Shown: positions 11,957 to 21,199 of the stretch, one piece after another
How the letters are laid out: each line of letters starts with the position of its first letter
How positions within the stretch are numbered: the stretch's first letter is position 1
NCBI RefSeq assembly: GCF_000278275.1
Contig: NZ_JH725147.1
Coordinates: 1,244,963-1,308,962 of the forward strand
Source: Bartonella tamiae Th239
Lineage (GTDB): Bacteria; Pseudomonadota; Alphaproteobacteria; Rhizobiales; Rhizobiaceae
Direction: 5' to 3'
Length of the DNA stretch: 64,000 nt
Program-made: the position numbers and the translations under genes
The notes under the pieces: generated by a model
Database searches by the model: none
Seen by the model: the letters and a program-made list of their open reading frames with translations, nothing else
What the model was told of the DNA's origin: nothing

Positions 11957-12367
11957 ATGAGGGGTATTATCATCAGCTATAATGGAGATAATGGAATTAT
12001 CTCTGGACAGGATGGAAATCGTTATATTTTCAATCAAAGTGATTGGATTGGAAAACAAAGACCAACTGAGGGTATGAATATTGACTTTGTTGGAAATGAT
12101 GGAAAGGCAGGTAGTATTCTACCGCTGGAAACTAGCAAAAAACGTTCTAAATTAATTTTAGCAATTGTTTGTTGGTTTTTTGGTTTGTTCGGTGTTCACC
12201 GTTTTATGGTTGGTAAAATTGGAACGGGTATATTAATGCTTGTGTTAACTTGCACAGTGATAGGTATGATAATTACTGGTATATGGGTCTTGATTGATTT
12301 TATTGTTATTTTGATGGGTAACTTTACGGATAAGCAAGGTAATAGAATCGACGGTGAATCACTTTAA
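11957..12367 (+). CDS. TM2-domain membrane protein with an N-terminal cold-shock-like domain
   Basis: 136 residues. Residues 1-57 have a small beta-barrel-like pattern resembling a cold-shock domain (ISYNGDNGIISGQDGNRYIF). Residues 62-122 form a TM2 domain: two hydrophobic helices with the conserved LFGVHRFMVGKIGTG turn and an aspartate in the second helix (WVLIDF). TAGGAG precedes the ATG. TM2 proteins sit in the inner membrane; their biochemical role is unknown, and none is assigned here. In Rhizobiales the ftsB-like gene usually follows eno directly, so this gene looks inserted. A strong terminator follows it. Confidence 0.85.
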   Translation: MRGIIISYNGDNGIISGQDGNRYIFNQSDWIGKQRPTEGMNIDFVGNDGKAGSILPLETSKKRSKLILAIVCWFFGLFGVHRFMVGKIGTGILMLVLTCTVIGMIITGIWVLIDFIVILMGNFTDKQGNRIDGESL

Positions 12368-12405
12368 TTCAAATATATTGAATATTATTAAAATTATTTT
12401 GCATG

Positions 12406-12444
12406 AAAAAAAACTGGTGAGTTGAAATGCTCGCCAGTTTTTTT
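12406..12444 (+). terminator. Rho-independent terminator after the TM2 gene
   Basis: The stem pairs a run of As plus ACTGGTGAG (to 12421) with CTCGCCAGT followed by Ts (12430-12444), with one G-T pair and an 8-nt loop. The long T-run makes it a canonical rightward terminator. Confidence 0.85.
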
Positions 12445-12636
12445 AGTTAAGCCTTTATTTAAGATGACTTCCCAATTTAATAAATTAAAAAACGTAATTT
12501 TCATATCCGTTCTAATTAATGTCATTCTTATGTTTTGTTAGACTCTTAGTCGATGAATTTTAACCAATTAAGATTTAAAGTAATAAGCTATTAATGAAAT
12601 TGGTGCATTGTCCAAGTGATTCGGTGAAAGAAAATC

Positions 12637-12960
12637 ATGTGGACCAAACATAAACGTAGATCAATTAAAGGACGTTTTATACTGCCTCTTATGGCGGTTG
12701 GCGTATTTTCTTATTTTGGTTACCATATTTATCATGGTGAATATGGGCTTTATTCGCGGGTTAAACTGGAAAGCCATATTGATGATTTGAATGGTGAATT
12801 GAAAACCCTTGTTACTGCACGTGAAGCTTTTGAAAAAAAAATATCCTTACTCAGAGATGGGCACATTGAGCGTGATATGTTGGATGAATATGTACGCAAA
12901 AATTTGAATCTTTCTACCCCAAATGAGTTGGTTATCATCACAAAACCAAGTGATCAATAA
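12637..12960 (+). CDS. ftsB: FtsB/DivIC-type septum formation initiator
   Basis: 107 residues. A short cytoplasmic N-terminus rich in Arg and Lys is followed by one membrane helix (about 14-32) and a periplasmic coiled coil (about 42-75), then the family's C-terminal ERDMLDEYVRKNLNL segment. FtsB-like proteins link early and late divisome components during septation. GGTGAAAG lies upstream of the ATG. The eno-ftsB-pdhA neighbourhood is the usual one for this family in Rhizobiales, which supports the symbol despite low sequence conservation. Confidence 0.82.
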   Translation: MWTKHKRRSIKGRFILPLMAVGVFSYFGYHIYHGEYGLYSRVKLESHIDDLNGELKTLVTAREAFEKKISLLRDGHIERDMLDEYVRKNLNLSTPNELVIITKPSDQ

Positions 12961-13096
12961 ATTAACCAAAATCAAGTTAATTAAATTTAATCCAAAAAAA
13001 ACAATAAGATAGTAATTTAAAAGCTGCCAATATAAGGCTTGTATCTTTGTTGTGAAAAGATTATTTTAAGGTCATCTTTGATTTAGGGAGTTTGAT

Positions 13097-14137
13097 ATGG
13101 CAGCACGGGCTAAAAAAACTTCTGCGAAAAATACGCAGATAGCATTATCCAATATCGCCAAGCCACCGAAACCTGCAGATTTTACCAAACAAGAAGAGTT
13201 GGAAGTCTATCGTGAGATGCTGTTAATTCGGCGTTTTGAAGAAAAGGCAGGTCAACTTTATGGTATGGGTTTTATTGGTGGCTTTTGTCATCTTTATATT
13301 GGTCAAGAAGCTGTTGTAAGTGGTACACTTATGGCTTCAAAAGAAGGTGATCAAATTATTACATCGTATCGTGACCATGGACACATGCTGGCCGCTGGTA
13401 TGAGTCCAAAAGGTGTGATGGCAGAGTTGACGGGACGCCGTGGTGGCTTTTCAAAAGGTAAAGGCGGTTCAATGCATATGTTCTCCAAAGAGAAAAATTT
13501 CTATGGTGGTCATGGCATTGTTGGCGCACAGGTGCCCATTGGTACAGGTTTGGCTTTTTCAAACCAATATTTAGGCAAAGATAATGTCACTCTTGTTTAT
13601 TTTGGTGACGGTGCGGCCAATCAAGGACAGGTGTATGAAAGCTTTAATATGGCTTCACTTTGGAAATTACCTGTTATTTATATTATTGAAAATAATCAAT
13701 ATGCCATGGGAACATCAGTCTCACGCGCATCAGCAGAAACTGATTTTTCTCGTCGTGGATTATCATTTGAAATTCCCGGTATTATTGTTGATGGCATGGA
13801 TGTGCGCGCAGTGAAGGCGGCCTCTGATGAGGCGATTGCTTGGGCGCGTGCTGGAAAAGGCCCCATCATTCTTGATATGCAAACGTATCGTTATCGTGGT
13901 CATTCCATGTCTGATCCCGCAAAATACAGAAGCAAGGAAGAAGTTCAAAAGATACGTGCGGACCATGATCCGATTGATCAGGTCAAAACGCGCCTTATTG
14001 ATAAAGCTTGGGCAAGTGAAGATGAGTTGAAAGCAATCGATAAAGATGTTCGGGCAATTGTCGCGGATGCAGCAGAATTTGCGCAGACGGATCCAGAGCC
14101 AGATGTTTCTGAGCTTTATACCGATATTTTAGTATAA
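13097..14137 (+). CDS. pdhA: Pyruvate dehydrogenase E1 component, alpha subunit
   Basis: 346 residues. With PdhB it forms the thiamine diphosphate-dependent E1 enzyme that decarboxylates pyruvate. The thiamine diphosphate motif runs from GDGAANQG to IENN, and the loop RYRGHSMSDPAKYRSKEE is typical of E1-alpha. The N-terminal 20 residues are Lys/Ala rich and likely flexible. AGGGAG precedes the ATG. It opens the pdhA-pdhB-pdhC cluster with 15-bp and 13-bp gaps. Confidence 0.97.
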   Translation: MAARAKKTSAKNTQIALSNIAKPPKPADFTKQEELEVYREMLLIRRFEEKAGQLYGMGFIGGFCHLYIGQEAVVSGTLMASKEGDQIITSYRDHGHMLAAGMSPKGVMAELTGRRGGFSKGKGGSMHMFSKEKNFYGGHGIVGAQVPIGTGLAFSNQYLGKDNVTLVYFGDGAANQGQVYESFNMASLWKLPVIYIIENNQYAMGTSVSRASAETDFSRRGLSFEIPGIIVDGMDVRAVKAASDEAIAWARAGKGPIILDMQTYRYRGHSMSDPAKYRSKEEVQKIRADHDPIDQVKTRLIDKAWASEDELKAIDKDVRAIVADAAEFAQTDPEPDVSELYTDILV

Positions 14138-14152
14138 GAGAGGAAAGCGACT

Positions 14153-15538
14153 ATGTCCGTAGATATTTTAATGCCTGCGCTTTCGCCGACAATGGAAGAA
14201 GGCAAACTGTCCAAATGGGTTAAAAAAGAAGGCGATAAAGTTGCCTCAGGCGATGTTTTGGCGGAAATCGAAACCGATAAGGCCACGATGGAAGTTGAAG
14301 CTGTAGACCAGGGAACTTTAGGTAAAATATTAATCCCTGAAGGCAGTGAAGCCGTTAAAGTCAATACACCGATTGCGATTTTATTGGAAGAAGGTGAAAC
14401 GCTTGATGATCTTAATAAAGCGGTCAATCCTTCAAAAACCGCAGCTGAAAAAGAGTCAGAAAAAAAGCCAGCGCCTGAATCGGCAGCGCCAACTGTTGCG
14501 GCTCCTCCACCAGCAATTGTTGCTTCTGATCCTGATATACCGGAAGGTACAGAAATGGTGATGACCACTGTGCGTGATGCACTTAATCAAGCACTCGCAG
14601 AAGAAATGCGCCGTGATGAAAATGTTTTCTTGATGGGAGAAGAAGTCGCTGAGTATCAAGGTGCGTATAAAATTAGTCAGGGGCTTTTAGAAGAGTTTGG
14701 CGCTCGACGTGTTGTTGATACACCAATAACAGAGCATGGCTTTACAGGACTTGGTGTGGGTGCAGCATTTGGTGGACTGCGACCAATTGTTGAATTTATG
14801 ACATTTAATTTTGCTATGCAGGCAATTGACCAAATTATTAATTCGGCTGCAAAAACGCGTTATATGTCAGGTGGTCAGATGTCTGCACCAATGGTCTTTA
14901 GAGGACCAAACGGAGCCGCTGCACGTGTTGGTGCGCAACACTCTCAATGTTATGCAGCATGGTACAGCCATGTTCCTGGTTTGAAAGTTGTTATGCCTTA
15001 TACTGCAGCCGATGCGAAAGGACTTTTAAAAGCGGCAATTCGTGATGATAATCCCGTTATCTTTCTAGAAAATGAATTGCTTTATGGGCATCAGTTTGAA
15101 GTACCAAAATTGGATGATTTCGTATTGCCTATCGGTAAAGCGCGTATTCATAAAGTGGGAAATGATGTCACGCTTGTTGCCTTTGGTATGGGAATGAATT
15201 ATGCTGTCCAAGCTCTTCCTGAGCTTGAAAAGCTCGGTATTGATGCTGAACTTATTGATTTAAGAACAATTCGTCCAATGGATTTGCCAACAGTCCTTGA
15301 ATCCGTCAAAAAAACAGGTCGCTTGGTGACAGTTGAAGAAGGGTTTCCTCAATCTTCTGTTGGAACCGAAATTGCAACACGAGTTATGCAACAAGCGTTT
15401 GATTATTTAGATGCTCCAATATTAACGATTGCTGGTAAAGACGTTCCAATGCCTTATGCAGCCAATCTTGAAAAATTAGCATTGCCAAATGTTACTGAAG
15501 TTGTCGATGCAGTAAAATCAGTTACCTATAAGGCCTAA
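14153..15538 (+). CDS. pdhB: Pyruvate dehydrogenase E1 component, beta subunit with N-terminal lipoyl domain
   Basis: 461 residues, about 130 longer than a plain E1-beta. Residues 1-78 are a lipoyl domain with the modified lysine in [11 protein letters not shown], followed by an Ala/Pro-rich linker (about 85-128) and then the transketolase-type E1-beta domain ([36 protein letters not shown]-terminal swivel domain). Lipoylated E1-beta is a known trait of alphaproteobacterial PDH, so this fusion is expected here. AGAGGAAAG precedes the ATG. Confidence 0.96.
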   Translation: MSVDILMPALSPTMEEGKLSKWVKKEGDKVASGDVLAEIETDKATMEVEAVDQGTLGKILIPEGSEAVKVNTPIAILLEEGETLDDLNKAVNPSKTAAEKESEKKPAPESAAPTVAAPPPAIVASDPDIPEGTEMVMTTVRDALNQALAEEMRRDENVFLMGEEVAEYQGAYKISQGLLEEFGARRVVDTPITEHGFTGLGVGAAFGGLRPIVEFMTFNFAMQAIDQIINSAAKTRYMSGGQMSAPMVFRGPNGAAARVGAQHSQCYAAWYSHVPGLKVVMPYTAADAKGLLKAAIRDDNPVIFLENELLYGHQFEVPKLDDFVLPIGKARIHKVGNDVTLVAFGMGMNYAVQALPELEKLGIDAELIDLRTIRPMDLPTVLESVKKTGRLVTVEEGFPQSSVGTEIATRVMQQAFDYLDAPILTIAGKDVPMPYAANLEKLALPNVTEVVDAVKSVTYKA

Positions 15539-15551
15539 AGGAGAGGGCATC

Positions 15552-16934
15552 ATGCCGATTAAAATTACCATGCCCGCGCTTTCACCTACAATGGAAGAGG
15601 GTAATCTTGCGAAATGGAATGTGAAAGAAGGCGATAAGGTTTCTTCAGGTGATGTGATTGCAGAAATCGAAACCGATAAGGCGACGATGGAAGTTGAATC
15701 AATTGATGAGGGGACAGTGGCTAAAATCATTGTTCCTGAAGGAACACAAGGCGTAAAAGTCAATGCTTTGATTGCTATTCTTGCTGAAGAGGGTGAAGAC
15801 ACACAAGAAGCGGTAAAAAAGGCTGAGTCCTCTTCATCTGCTCAACCAACCGAACAACACATAAACGCAGAAACAGAAAATAATGAGCAAAAAACTGTAG
15901 AAAGTGTTATGGATAAAAAAGCGGAGACTGCTTCAACGAATGAACGTGCTTTTTCACTGAATCAATTCGAAACCCCCAAAAAATCTGGAGATGGAACAAA
16001 ACGGGTTTTTGCTTCGCCTTTAGCGCGTCGTTTAGCAAGTCAAAACAGTCTTGATTTAAATACACTTTCTGGTACGGGGCCCCATGGCCGTATTATTAAG
16101 CGCGATGTTGATAAAGCGCTCGCAAATGGTTCAACGCAAAAATCGGTTTCCACAGCCGATCAAAACATATCTAATGTTTCAAGTTCAAATGATGAGCAAA
16201 TTTTAAAACTCTTTCATCAAGATGAATATGAAATTGTGCCACATGATGGTATGCGAAAAACGATTGCCAAACGTTTGGTAGAATCCAAACAAACTGTTCC
16301 GCATTTTTACGTAACGATTGATTGTGAACTTGATTCTTTGCTGAAAATGCGTTCGGAACTCAATAACGCGGCACCAATGCAAACGAATGAGCATGGCGAA
16401 AAGCCATCTTACCGTTTATCGGTCAACGATTTCATCATAAAAGCGACGGCAATGGCGTTAAAAGCTATTCCTGATGCAAATGTTTCTTGGATGGATAGCG
16501 GTATGATAAGGCACAAATATGCTGATGTTGGCGTTGCTGTTTCCATACCAAATGGTCTTATTACACCAATTGTACGACATGCAGATGAAAAGTCACTATC
16601 AACCATATCAAATGAAATGAAAGATTTAGCTAAACGTGCTCGCGATCGTAAGTTGAAACCTGATGAATACCAAGGCGGAACGACAGCGGTCTCGAATATG
16701 GGCATGTTTGGTGTTAAAGATTTTGCAGCGATTATCAATCCACCACATGCAACAATTTTTGCAATTGGTGCTGGCGAAGAACGCGCCATAGTCAAAAATG
16801 GTGCTGTGACAATTGCAACAATGATGTCGGTTACAATTTCAACTGATCATCGAGCTGTTGACGGTGCTTTAGCCGCAGAACTTGCACAAGCGTTCAAAAA
16901 ATTGATCGAAAATCCGCTGAGTATGTTGGTGTGA
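15552..16934 (+). CDS. pdhC: Dihydrolipoamide acetyltransferase (PDH E2)
   Basis: 460 residues. One lipoyl domain (1-78, lysine in [11 protein letters not shown]), a charged linker, a peripheral-subunit binding domain (FASPLARRLASQ to GRIIKRDVDKAL, about 150-190) and the catalytic acetyltransferase domain with the active-site motif STDHRAVDGALAAEL near the end. It forms the core of the PDH complex and hands acetyl groups to CoA. AAAGGAGAGG precedes the ATG. The stop is separated from the next ATG by a single base. Confidence 0.97.
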   Translation: MPIKITMPALSPTMEEGNLAKWNVKEGDKVSSGDVIAEIETDKATMEVESIDEGTVAKIIVPEGTQGVKVNALIAILAEEGEDTQEAVKKAESSSSAQPTEQHINAETENNEQKTVESVMDKKAETASTNERAFSLNQFETPKKSGDGTKRVFASPLARRLASQNSLDLNTLSGTGPHGRIIKRDVDKALANGSTQKSVSTADQNISNVSSSNDEQILKLFHQDEYEIVPHDGMRKTIAKRLVESKQTVPHFYVTIDCELDSLLKMRSELNNAAPMQTNEHGEKPSYRLSVNDFIIKATAMALKAIPDANVSWMDSGMIRHKYADVGVAVSIPNGLITPIVRHADEKSLSTISNEMKDLAKRARDRKLKPDEYQGGTTAVSNMGMFGVKDFAAIINPPHATIFAIGAGEERAIVKNGAVTIATMMSVTISTDHRAVDGALAAELAQAFKKLIENPLSMLV

Positions 16935-16935
16935 T

Positions 16936-17577
16936 ATGACCAAAACAATTCTGGCTTATGGAGATTCACTTACATGGGGCGTTAATCCGCTAGGACCTTC
17001 GCGTCATGAAAGTGTGAACCGTTGGCCAGTCGTGTTACAAACGCATCTGTCTGAAAAAGTGACTATTATTGCTGAAGGATTACGCGGTCGCACAACAGTC
17101 TTTAATGACTATAGTGTTGGCGAAGATCGTCAAGGTGCGCGTATTTTGCCAACACTATTAGCAACACATCAGCCAGTTGACCTTGTTATTATTTTGTTGG
17201 GTACCAATGATTTGAAATCATATTTGGGTGGCTCTGCAGCTTCTGCGGCTCAAGGAATGAGACGATTAATTGAAATTGTTCGCACATATCCTTATCTTAA
17301 TCCAACGCCGCTACCAGAAATTATCATTGTTTCACCACCTCATCTGGTTGAAACGGCTGATCAAAATACAAATCAGCGTTTTATCAATGGGATAAGTGAA
17401 TCAAAAAAATTAGCTATGTTTTATTCTGATCTATGTGATGAATTGGAGTGTAGTTTTTTTGATGCCGCATCTGTGGCTTATGCCTCGTCAGTTGATGGCA
17501 TTCATCTTGATGAAACAAATTCTAAAGCTATTGGTAAAGGTCTTGCGCCTATCGTGCGCATGGTTTTGGGTCTTTAG
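16936..17577 (+). CDS. SGNH/GDSL-family hydrolase
   Basis: 213 residues. The four SGNH blocks are visible: GDSLTWG at 9-15 (nucleophile Ser11), a Gly in block II (EGLRGRTT), LGTNDLK (block III) and the Asp-His pair in SVDGIHLDE (block V). No signal peptide, so it is cytoplasmic. Members are esterases, lipases or arylesterases; the substrate cannot be told from sequence. It starts one base after pdhC and sits between pdhC and lpd, a position that recurs in Rhizobiales. Confidence 0.9.
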   Translation: MTKTILAYGDSLTWGVNPLGPSRHESVNRWPVVLQTHLSEKVTIIAEGLRGRTTVFNDYSVGEDRQGARILPTLLATHQPVDLVIILLGTNDLKSYLGGSAASAAQGMRRLIEIVRTYPYLNPTPLPEIIIVSPPHLVETADQNTNQRFINGISESKKLAMFYSDLCDELECSFFDAASVAYASSVDGIHLDETNSKAIGKGLAPIVRMVLGL

Positions 17578-17604
17578 CAATATTATTTCCTAATGGAGGA
17601 AAAA

Positions 17605-19065
17605 TTGGTAAACTCTTACGACATTATTGTTATCGGTTCTGGTCCTGGTGGTTATGTAACAGCGATCCGAGCCGCACAACTTGGATTTAAAACAGCAATT
17701 GTTGAACGTGAACATCTTGGTGGAATATGCCTTAATTGGGGCTGTATACCAACAAAAGCACTTTTGCGTTCAGCTGAGATCAAACATTTTACTGAACACG
17801 CTAAAGATTATGGTTTGAAGTTGAATGGTCGTATTGAAGCCGATGTCAAAGATGTTGTTCAGCGCTCTCGTAGTGTTTCAGCGCGTTTGAATGCAGGTGT
17901 CGGCTTTTTGATGAAGAAAAATAAAATTGATATTATTTGGGGTGAAGCAAAATTAACAAAAGCGGCTCAAAATGGTCAAGCTGCTGAATTAAGTGTTTCA
18001 AAAACATCAAAACCAGCAAAGCAGCCACAAAATCCAGTTCCGAAAGGTGTGTTAGGTGAGGGACAATATAAAGCCAAGCATATTATCGTTGCAACGGGTG
18101 CGCGTCCACGCATTCTTCCTGGAATTGAGCCTGATGGTCAAAAAATTTGGACATATTTTGAAGCTATGGTCCCTCAAACAATGCCGAAATCACTCGTGGT
18201 TATGGGATCAGGAGCAATTGGTATAGAATTTGCCTCATTTTATAGGGATATGGGGGCTGAGGTTACAGTTGTTGAAATGATGCCACATATCATGCCAGTG
18301 GAGGATATTGAAATTTCAACATTTGCACGCAAACAATTGGAAAAAAAAGGTATTCGCATTTTAACAAATGCTAAAGTTGCGAAAGTTGAAAAAGCAACGG
18401 ATAGTGTAAGCGTTCATGTTGATATTGATGGAAAAAATGAAAAAATTACAGCACAAAAGTTAATTTCTGCAGTTGGCGTTCAAGGTAATATTGAAAATCT
18501 AGGACTTGAAGCATTGGGAGTTCAAACGGTTAAAGGTTGTATCACGATCGATGAATGGAGCCGTACTAATGTTGAAGGAATTTATGCTATTGGTGATGTT
18601 GCCGGTCCTCCTATGTTGGCACATAAAGCGGAAGAAGAAGGGGTCATTTGCGTTGAACATATTGCAGGGCTTAAAACTGTGCATCCTCTTGATAAAGGCA
18701 AAATTCCAGGCTGCACTTATTGCACACCACAAGTTGCTTCAGTAGGCTTAACAGAAGAAAAAGCAAAAGCTGGGGGGTATGATATTCGTGTTGGTCGTTA
18801 TTCTTTTGCAGCCAATGGTAAAGCTATTGCTCTTGGGGAAGATCAAGGAATAGTGAAAACTATTTTTGATAAAAAAACAGGGCAATTGCTTGGCGCACAT
18901 ATGGTTGGAGCCGAGGTAACAGAGCTTATTCAAGGTTTTGTTATTGCGATGAATTTAGAAACAACAGAAGAAGATTTGATGCATACAGTTTTCCCACATC
19001 CAACGCTTTCAGAAATGATGAAGGAAAGTGTCCTTGATGCTTATGATCAAGTGCTCAATGCATAA
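17605..19065 (+). CDS. lpdA: Dihydrolipoyl dehydrogenase (PDH E3), probable TTG start
   Basis: About 486 residues. It reoxidises the lipoyl groups of PdhB/PdhC with NAD+. FAD-binding GSGPGGYVTAI, the redox pair in GGICLNWGCIPTKAL, the NAD-binding GSGAIGIEFASFY and the C-terminal FPHPTLSEMMKES with the catalytic His are all seen. The frame can begin at an ATG at 17593, but that ATG overlaps the best ribosome site, GGAGG at 17595-17599. A TTG at 17605, five bases further on, is the more likely start and gives the usual short N-terminus before YDIIVIGSG. A Lys/Pro/Gln-rich insertion sits around residues 135-152. Confidence 0.93.
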   Translation: MVNSYDIIVIGSGPGGYVTAIRAAQLGFKTAIVEREHLGGICLNWGCIPTKALLRSAEIKHFTEHAKDYGLKLNGRIEADVKDVVQRSRSVSARLNAGVGFLMKKNKIDIIWGEAKLTKAAQNGQAAELSVSKTSKPAKQPQNPVPKGVLGEGQYKAKHIIVATGARPRILPGIEPDGQKIWTYFEAMVPQTMPKSLVVMGSGAIGIEFASFYRDMGAEVTVVEMMPHIMPVEDIEISTFARKQLEKKGIRILTNAKVAKVEKATDSVSVHVDIDGKNEKITAQKLISAVGVQGNIENLGLEALGVQTVKGCITIDEWSRTNVEGIYAIGDVAGPPMLAHKAEEEGVICVEHIAGLKTVHPLDKGKIPGCTYCTPQVASVGLTEEKAKAGGYDIRVGRYSFAANGKAIALGEDQGIVKTIFDKKTGQLLGAHMVGAEVTELIQGFVIAMNLETTEEDLMHTVFPHPTLSEMMKESVLDAYDQVLNA

Positions 19066-19142
19066 GCTTTTTTACAAAGCATGATTTAAATTTTGGCAGT
19101 TTAAGCTCCATATAAAGTGGCATAGCGTTTTTGAGGTCTGAA

Positions 19143-20108
19143 ATGGTTACCGTTGTCGATACACTTACAAATAGGCGTCCAAGGCATCCAGAAAAGGCAC
19201 ATCGCCCTGACTCTGTGGTTTTAAAAAAACCCGACTGGATTAGGGTTAAAGCGCCGAATTCACGAACTTATGCCGAAACGCGGGATATTGTTCGCACAAA
19301 TAAATTGGTGACTGTTTGTGAAGAAGCCGGTTGCCCAAATGTAGGTGAATGTTGGGATCAGCGTCATGCAAGTTTTATGATTTTAGGTGAAATTTGCACA
19401 CGTGCTTGTGCATTTTGTAATGTTACAACAGGTATTCCATTGCCAATTGATAAAGATGAACCTGAACGTGTAGCTGACGCAGTTGCTCAGATGGGTTTAA
19501 AACATGTTGTAATAACCTCTGTTGATCGTGATGATATGCCTGATGGTGGCGCACAACATTTTGCTGATGTCATCCATGCCATTCGTCGTAAATCCCCATT
19601 AACCACGGTTGAAATTTTGACACCTGATTTTCGTCATAAGGAAGGAGCGATTGAAACGGTCGTTGCTGCGAAACCTGATGTTTTTAATCACAATCTGGAA
19701 ACAGTTCCTTCAAAATATTTGAAAGTCCGCCCGGGTGCACGGTATTTTCACTCAATACGCCTGCTGCAACAAGTTAAAGAATTGGATCCAACAATTTTTA
19801 CCAAGTCAGGAATTATGGTGGGGCTTGGTGAAGAAAGAAATGAAATTTTGCAATTGATGGATGATTTGCGTAGTGCCGACGTTGATTTTATGACGATTGG
19901 TCAATATTTACAGCCGACGCGTAAACATCATCCAGTTATTCGTTTTGTGCCGCCAGATGAGTTTGAGTCACTTGCAACTATTGGTAAAACAAAAGGTTTT
20001 TTACATATGGCCTCTAGTCCTTTGACACGCTCTTCGCACCATGCGGGGGATGATTTTGCTGCATTGCAAAAGGCTCGTGCAGAAAAAGTCGCAAAAAAAG
20101 GTCGCTGA
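19143..20108 (+). CDS. lipA: Lipoyl synthase
   Basis: 321 residues. A radical-SAM enzyme that inserts two sulfur atoms into octanoyl groups on lipoyl domains, here most obviously those of PdhB and PdhC just upstream. Both iron-sulfur clusters are supported: Cys59, Cys64 and Cys70 for the auxiliary cluster, and Cys85-x3-Cys89-x2-Cys92 for the SAM cluster. The frame can start at a TTG (19131), but the ATG at 19143 has GAGG eight bases upstream and is preferred. The stop overlaps the next ATG by one base. Confidence 0.96.
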   Translation: MVTVVDTLTNRRPRHPEKAHRPDSVVLKKPDWIRVKAPNSRTYAETRDIVRTNKLVTVCEEAGCPNVGECWDQRHASFMILGEICTRACAFCNVTTGIPLPIDKDEPERVADAVAQMGLKHVVITSVDRDDMPDGGAQHFADVIHAIRRKSPLTTVEILTPDFRHKEGAIETVVAAKPDVFNHNLETVPSKYLKVRPGARYFHSIRLLQQVKELDPTIFTKSGIMVGLGEERNEILQLMDDLRSADVDFMTIGQYLQPTRKHHPVIRFVPPDEFESLATIGKTKGFLHMASSPLTRSSHHAGDDFAALQKARAEKVAKKGR

Positions 20109-20569
20109 TGCCAACATTTACAACGCATCGTTTGGTGCATCATAGCCCTAAGCAAATGTTTGATCTTGTGGCGGATGTAGAAAGTTATCCTGAATTTTTG
20201 CCTATGTGTGATGCGTTGATTGTACGTTCACGTAAAGAAGATGGTCAAAAAACACTTTTGATTGCTGATATGACAGTCGGCTATAAAATGATACGAGAAA
20301 GTTTCACAACGCAAGTTTTTTTAAATTCTGAAGATTTATCTATTCATGTCAAATATATTGATGGACCATTTCGTTATTTAGAAAATCGTTGGCTTTTCCA
20401 TGCTAAGGATAACGATCATTCGTCTAACATAGAATTTTTTATCGATTATGAATTTAAAAATCGTATGCTTGGATTAGTTATGGGATCAATGTTTGATATT
20501 GCTTTTAGAAAGTTTTCAGAAGCTTTTGAAAAGCGCGCTGATAACATTTATGGAACGATTAGGGAATAA
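20108..20569 (+). CDS. Coq10/RatA-family START-like protein
   Basis: 153 residues forming one START/polyketide-cyclase-like domain (MFDLVADVESYPEFLPMC near the N-terminus, IDGPFRYLENRW in the middle, FRKFSEAFEKRA at the end). The family includes mitochondrial Coq10, which binds ubiquinone, and E. coli RatA, described as a ribosome-association inhibitor. In alphaproteobacteria next to lipA a Coq10-like role in the respiratory chain is more plausible, but this is inference. It overlaps lipA by one base and should be cotranslated with it. Confidence 0.85.
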   Translation: MPTFTTHRLVHHSPKQMFDLVADVESYPEFLPMCDALIVRSRKEDGQKTLLIADMTVGYKMIRESFTTQVFLNSEDLSIHVKYIDGPFRYLENRWLFHAKDNDHSSNIEFFIDYEFKNRMLGLVMGSMFDIAFRKFSEAFEKRADNIYGTIRE

Positions 20570-20719
20570 AAAATAATCTTCACAAATATTTAAATATGCA
20601 TTTATTCTTTAAAATTGATATTCGTCATCTTAAAGTGTAATTTTAATAATATGAAATTAAAAATATTTTACAATCTATTGATAATTTATTTTCTTAAAAA
20701 AATAGAGCATATATAAGTT

Positions 20720-21199
20720 TTATTCGCAAATAAAATCGAGGGCTCGCTCAACTGTCTTTTGACGAATTTTTGCTCGTTCAAGCGTTCCAAAATTTTCTTC
20801 TTTATGTCGTGTTCTATGGTTTTTACGCGCCACAGCAAAATGAACAAGTCCAACAGGTTTTCGTGTTTTATCACTTTTAGGCCCAGCAATGCCGGTGACT
20901 GCTATTGTAATATCAGCTGTTGAGTGACGAAGCCCCCCTTCTGCCATTGCGATTGCAACTTCGCGAGAAACAGCACCATGTGTTTCAATTAAAATAGGCG
21001 AAACTGCAACCAAACGGCTTTTTGCTTCATTAGAATAAGTTATAAAGCCACAGTCGACAACATCAGAAGATCCACTAATATCAGTGAGACTTGCAATAAT
21101 AAGCCCTGCTGTGCAAGATTCTACAGTCACAAGTCGCATATTTTCATTTCGACAAAAGGCCAGAACTTTCATTGCTTTTTCTTCTGCAATCATAGACAT
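20720..21199 (-). CDS. pncC: CinA C-terminal-domain protein (nicotinamide-nucleotide amidase, PncC type)
   Basis: 159 residues, a stand-alone CinA C-terminal domain without the N-terminal half. Conserved [21 protein letters not shown] and [21 protein letters not shown] are seen. Such proteins deamidate nicotinamide mononucleotide in pyridine nucleotide recycling. GGGGGAAG lies at good spacing before the ATG at 21199; a second ATG at 21193 would give a 4-bp ATGA overlap with ispDF, so either start implies translational coupling. Confidence 0.9.
   Translation of the reverse strand: MSMIAEEKAMKVLAFCRNENMRLVTVESCTAGLIIASLTDISGSSDVVDCGFITYSNEAKSRLVAVSPILIETHGAVSREVAIAMAEGGLRHSTADITIAVTGIAGPKSDKTRKPVGLVHFAVARKNHRTRHKEENFGTLERAKIRQKTVERALDFICE

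Noticed and set aside
14116..14568. Minus-strand 150-codon frame opposite pdhB
   Set aside because: It is an antisense shadow of the lipoyl domain and Ala/Pro linker; a similar shadow lies opposite pdhC.
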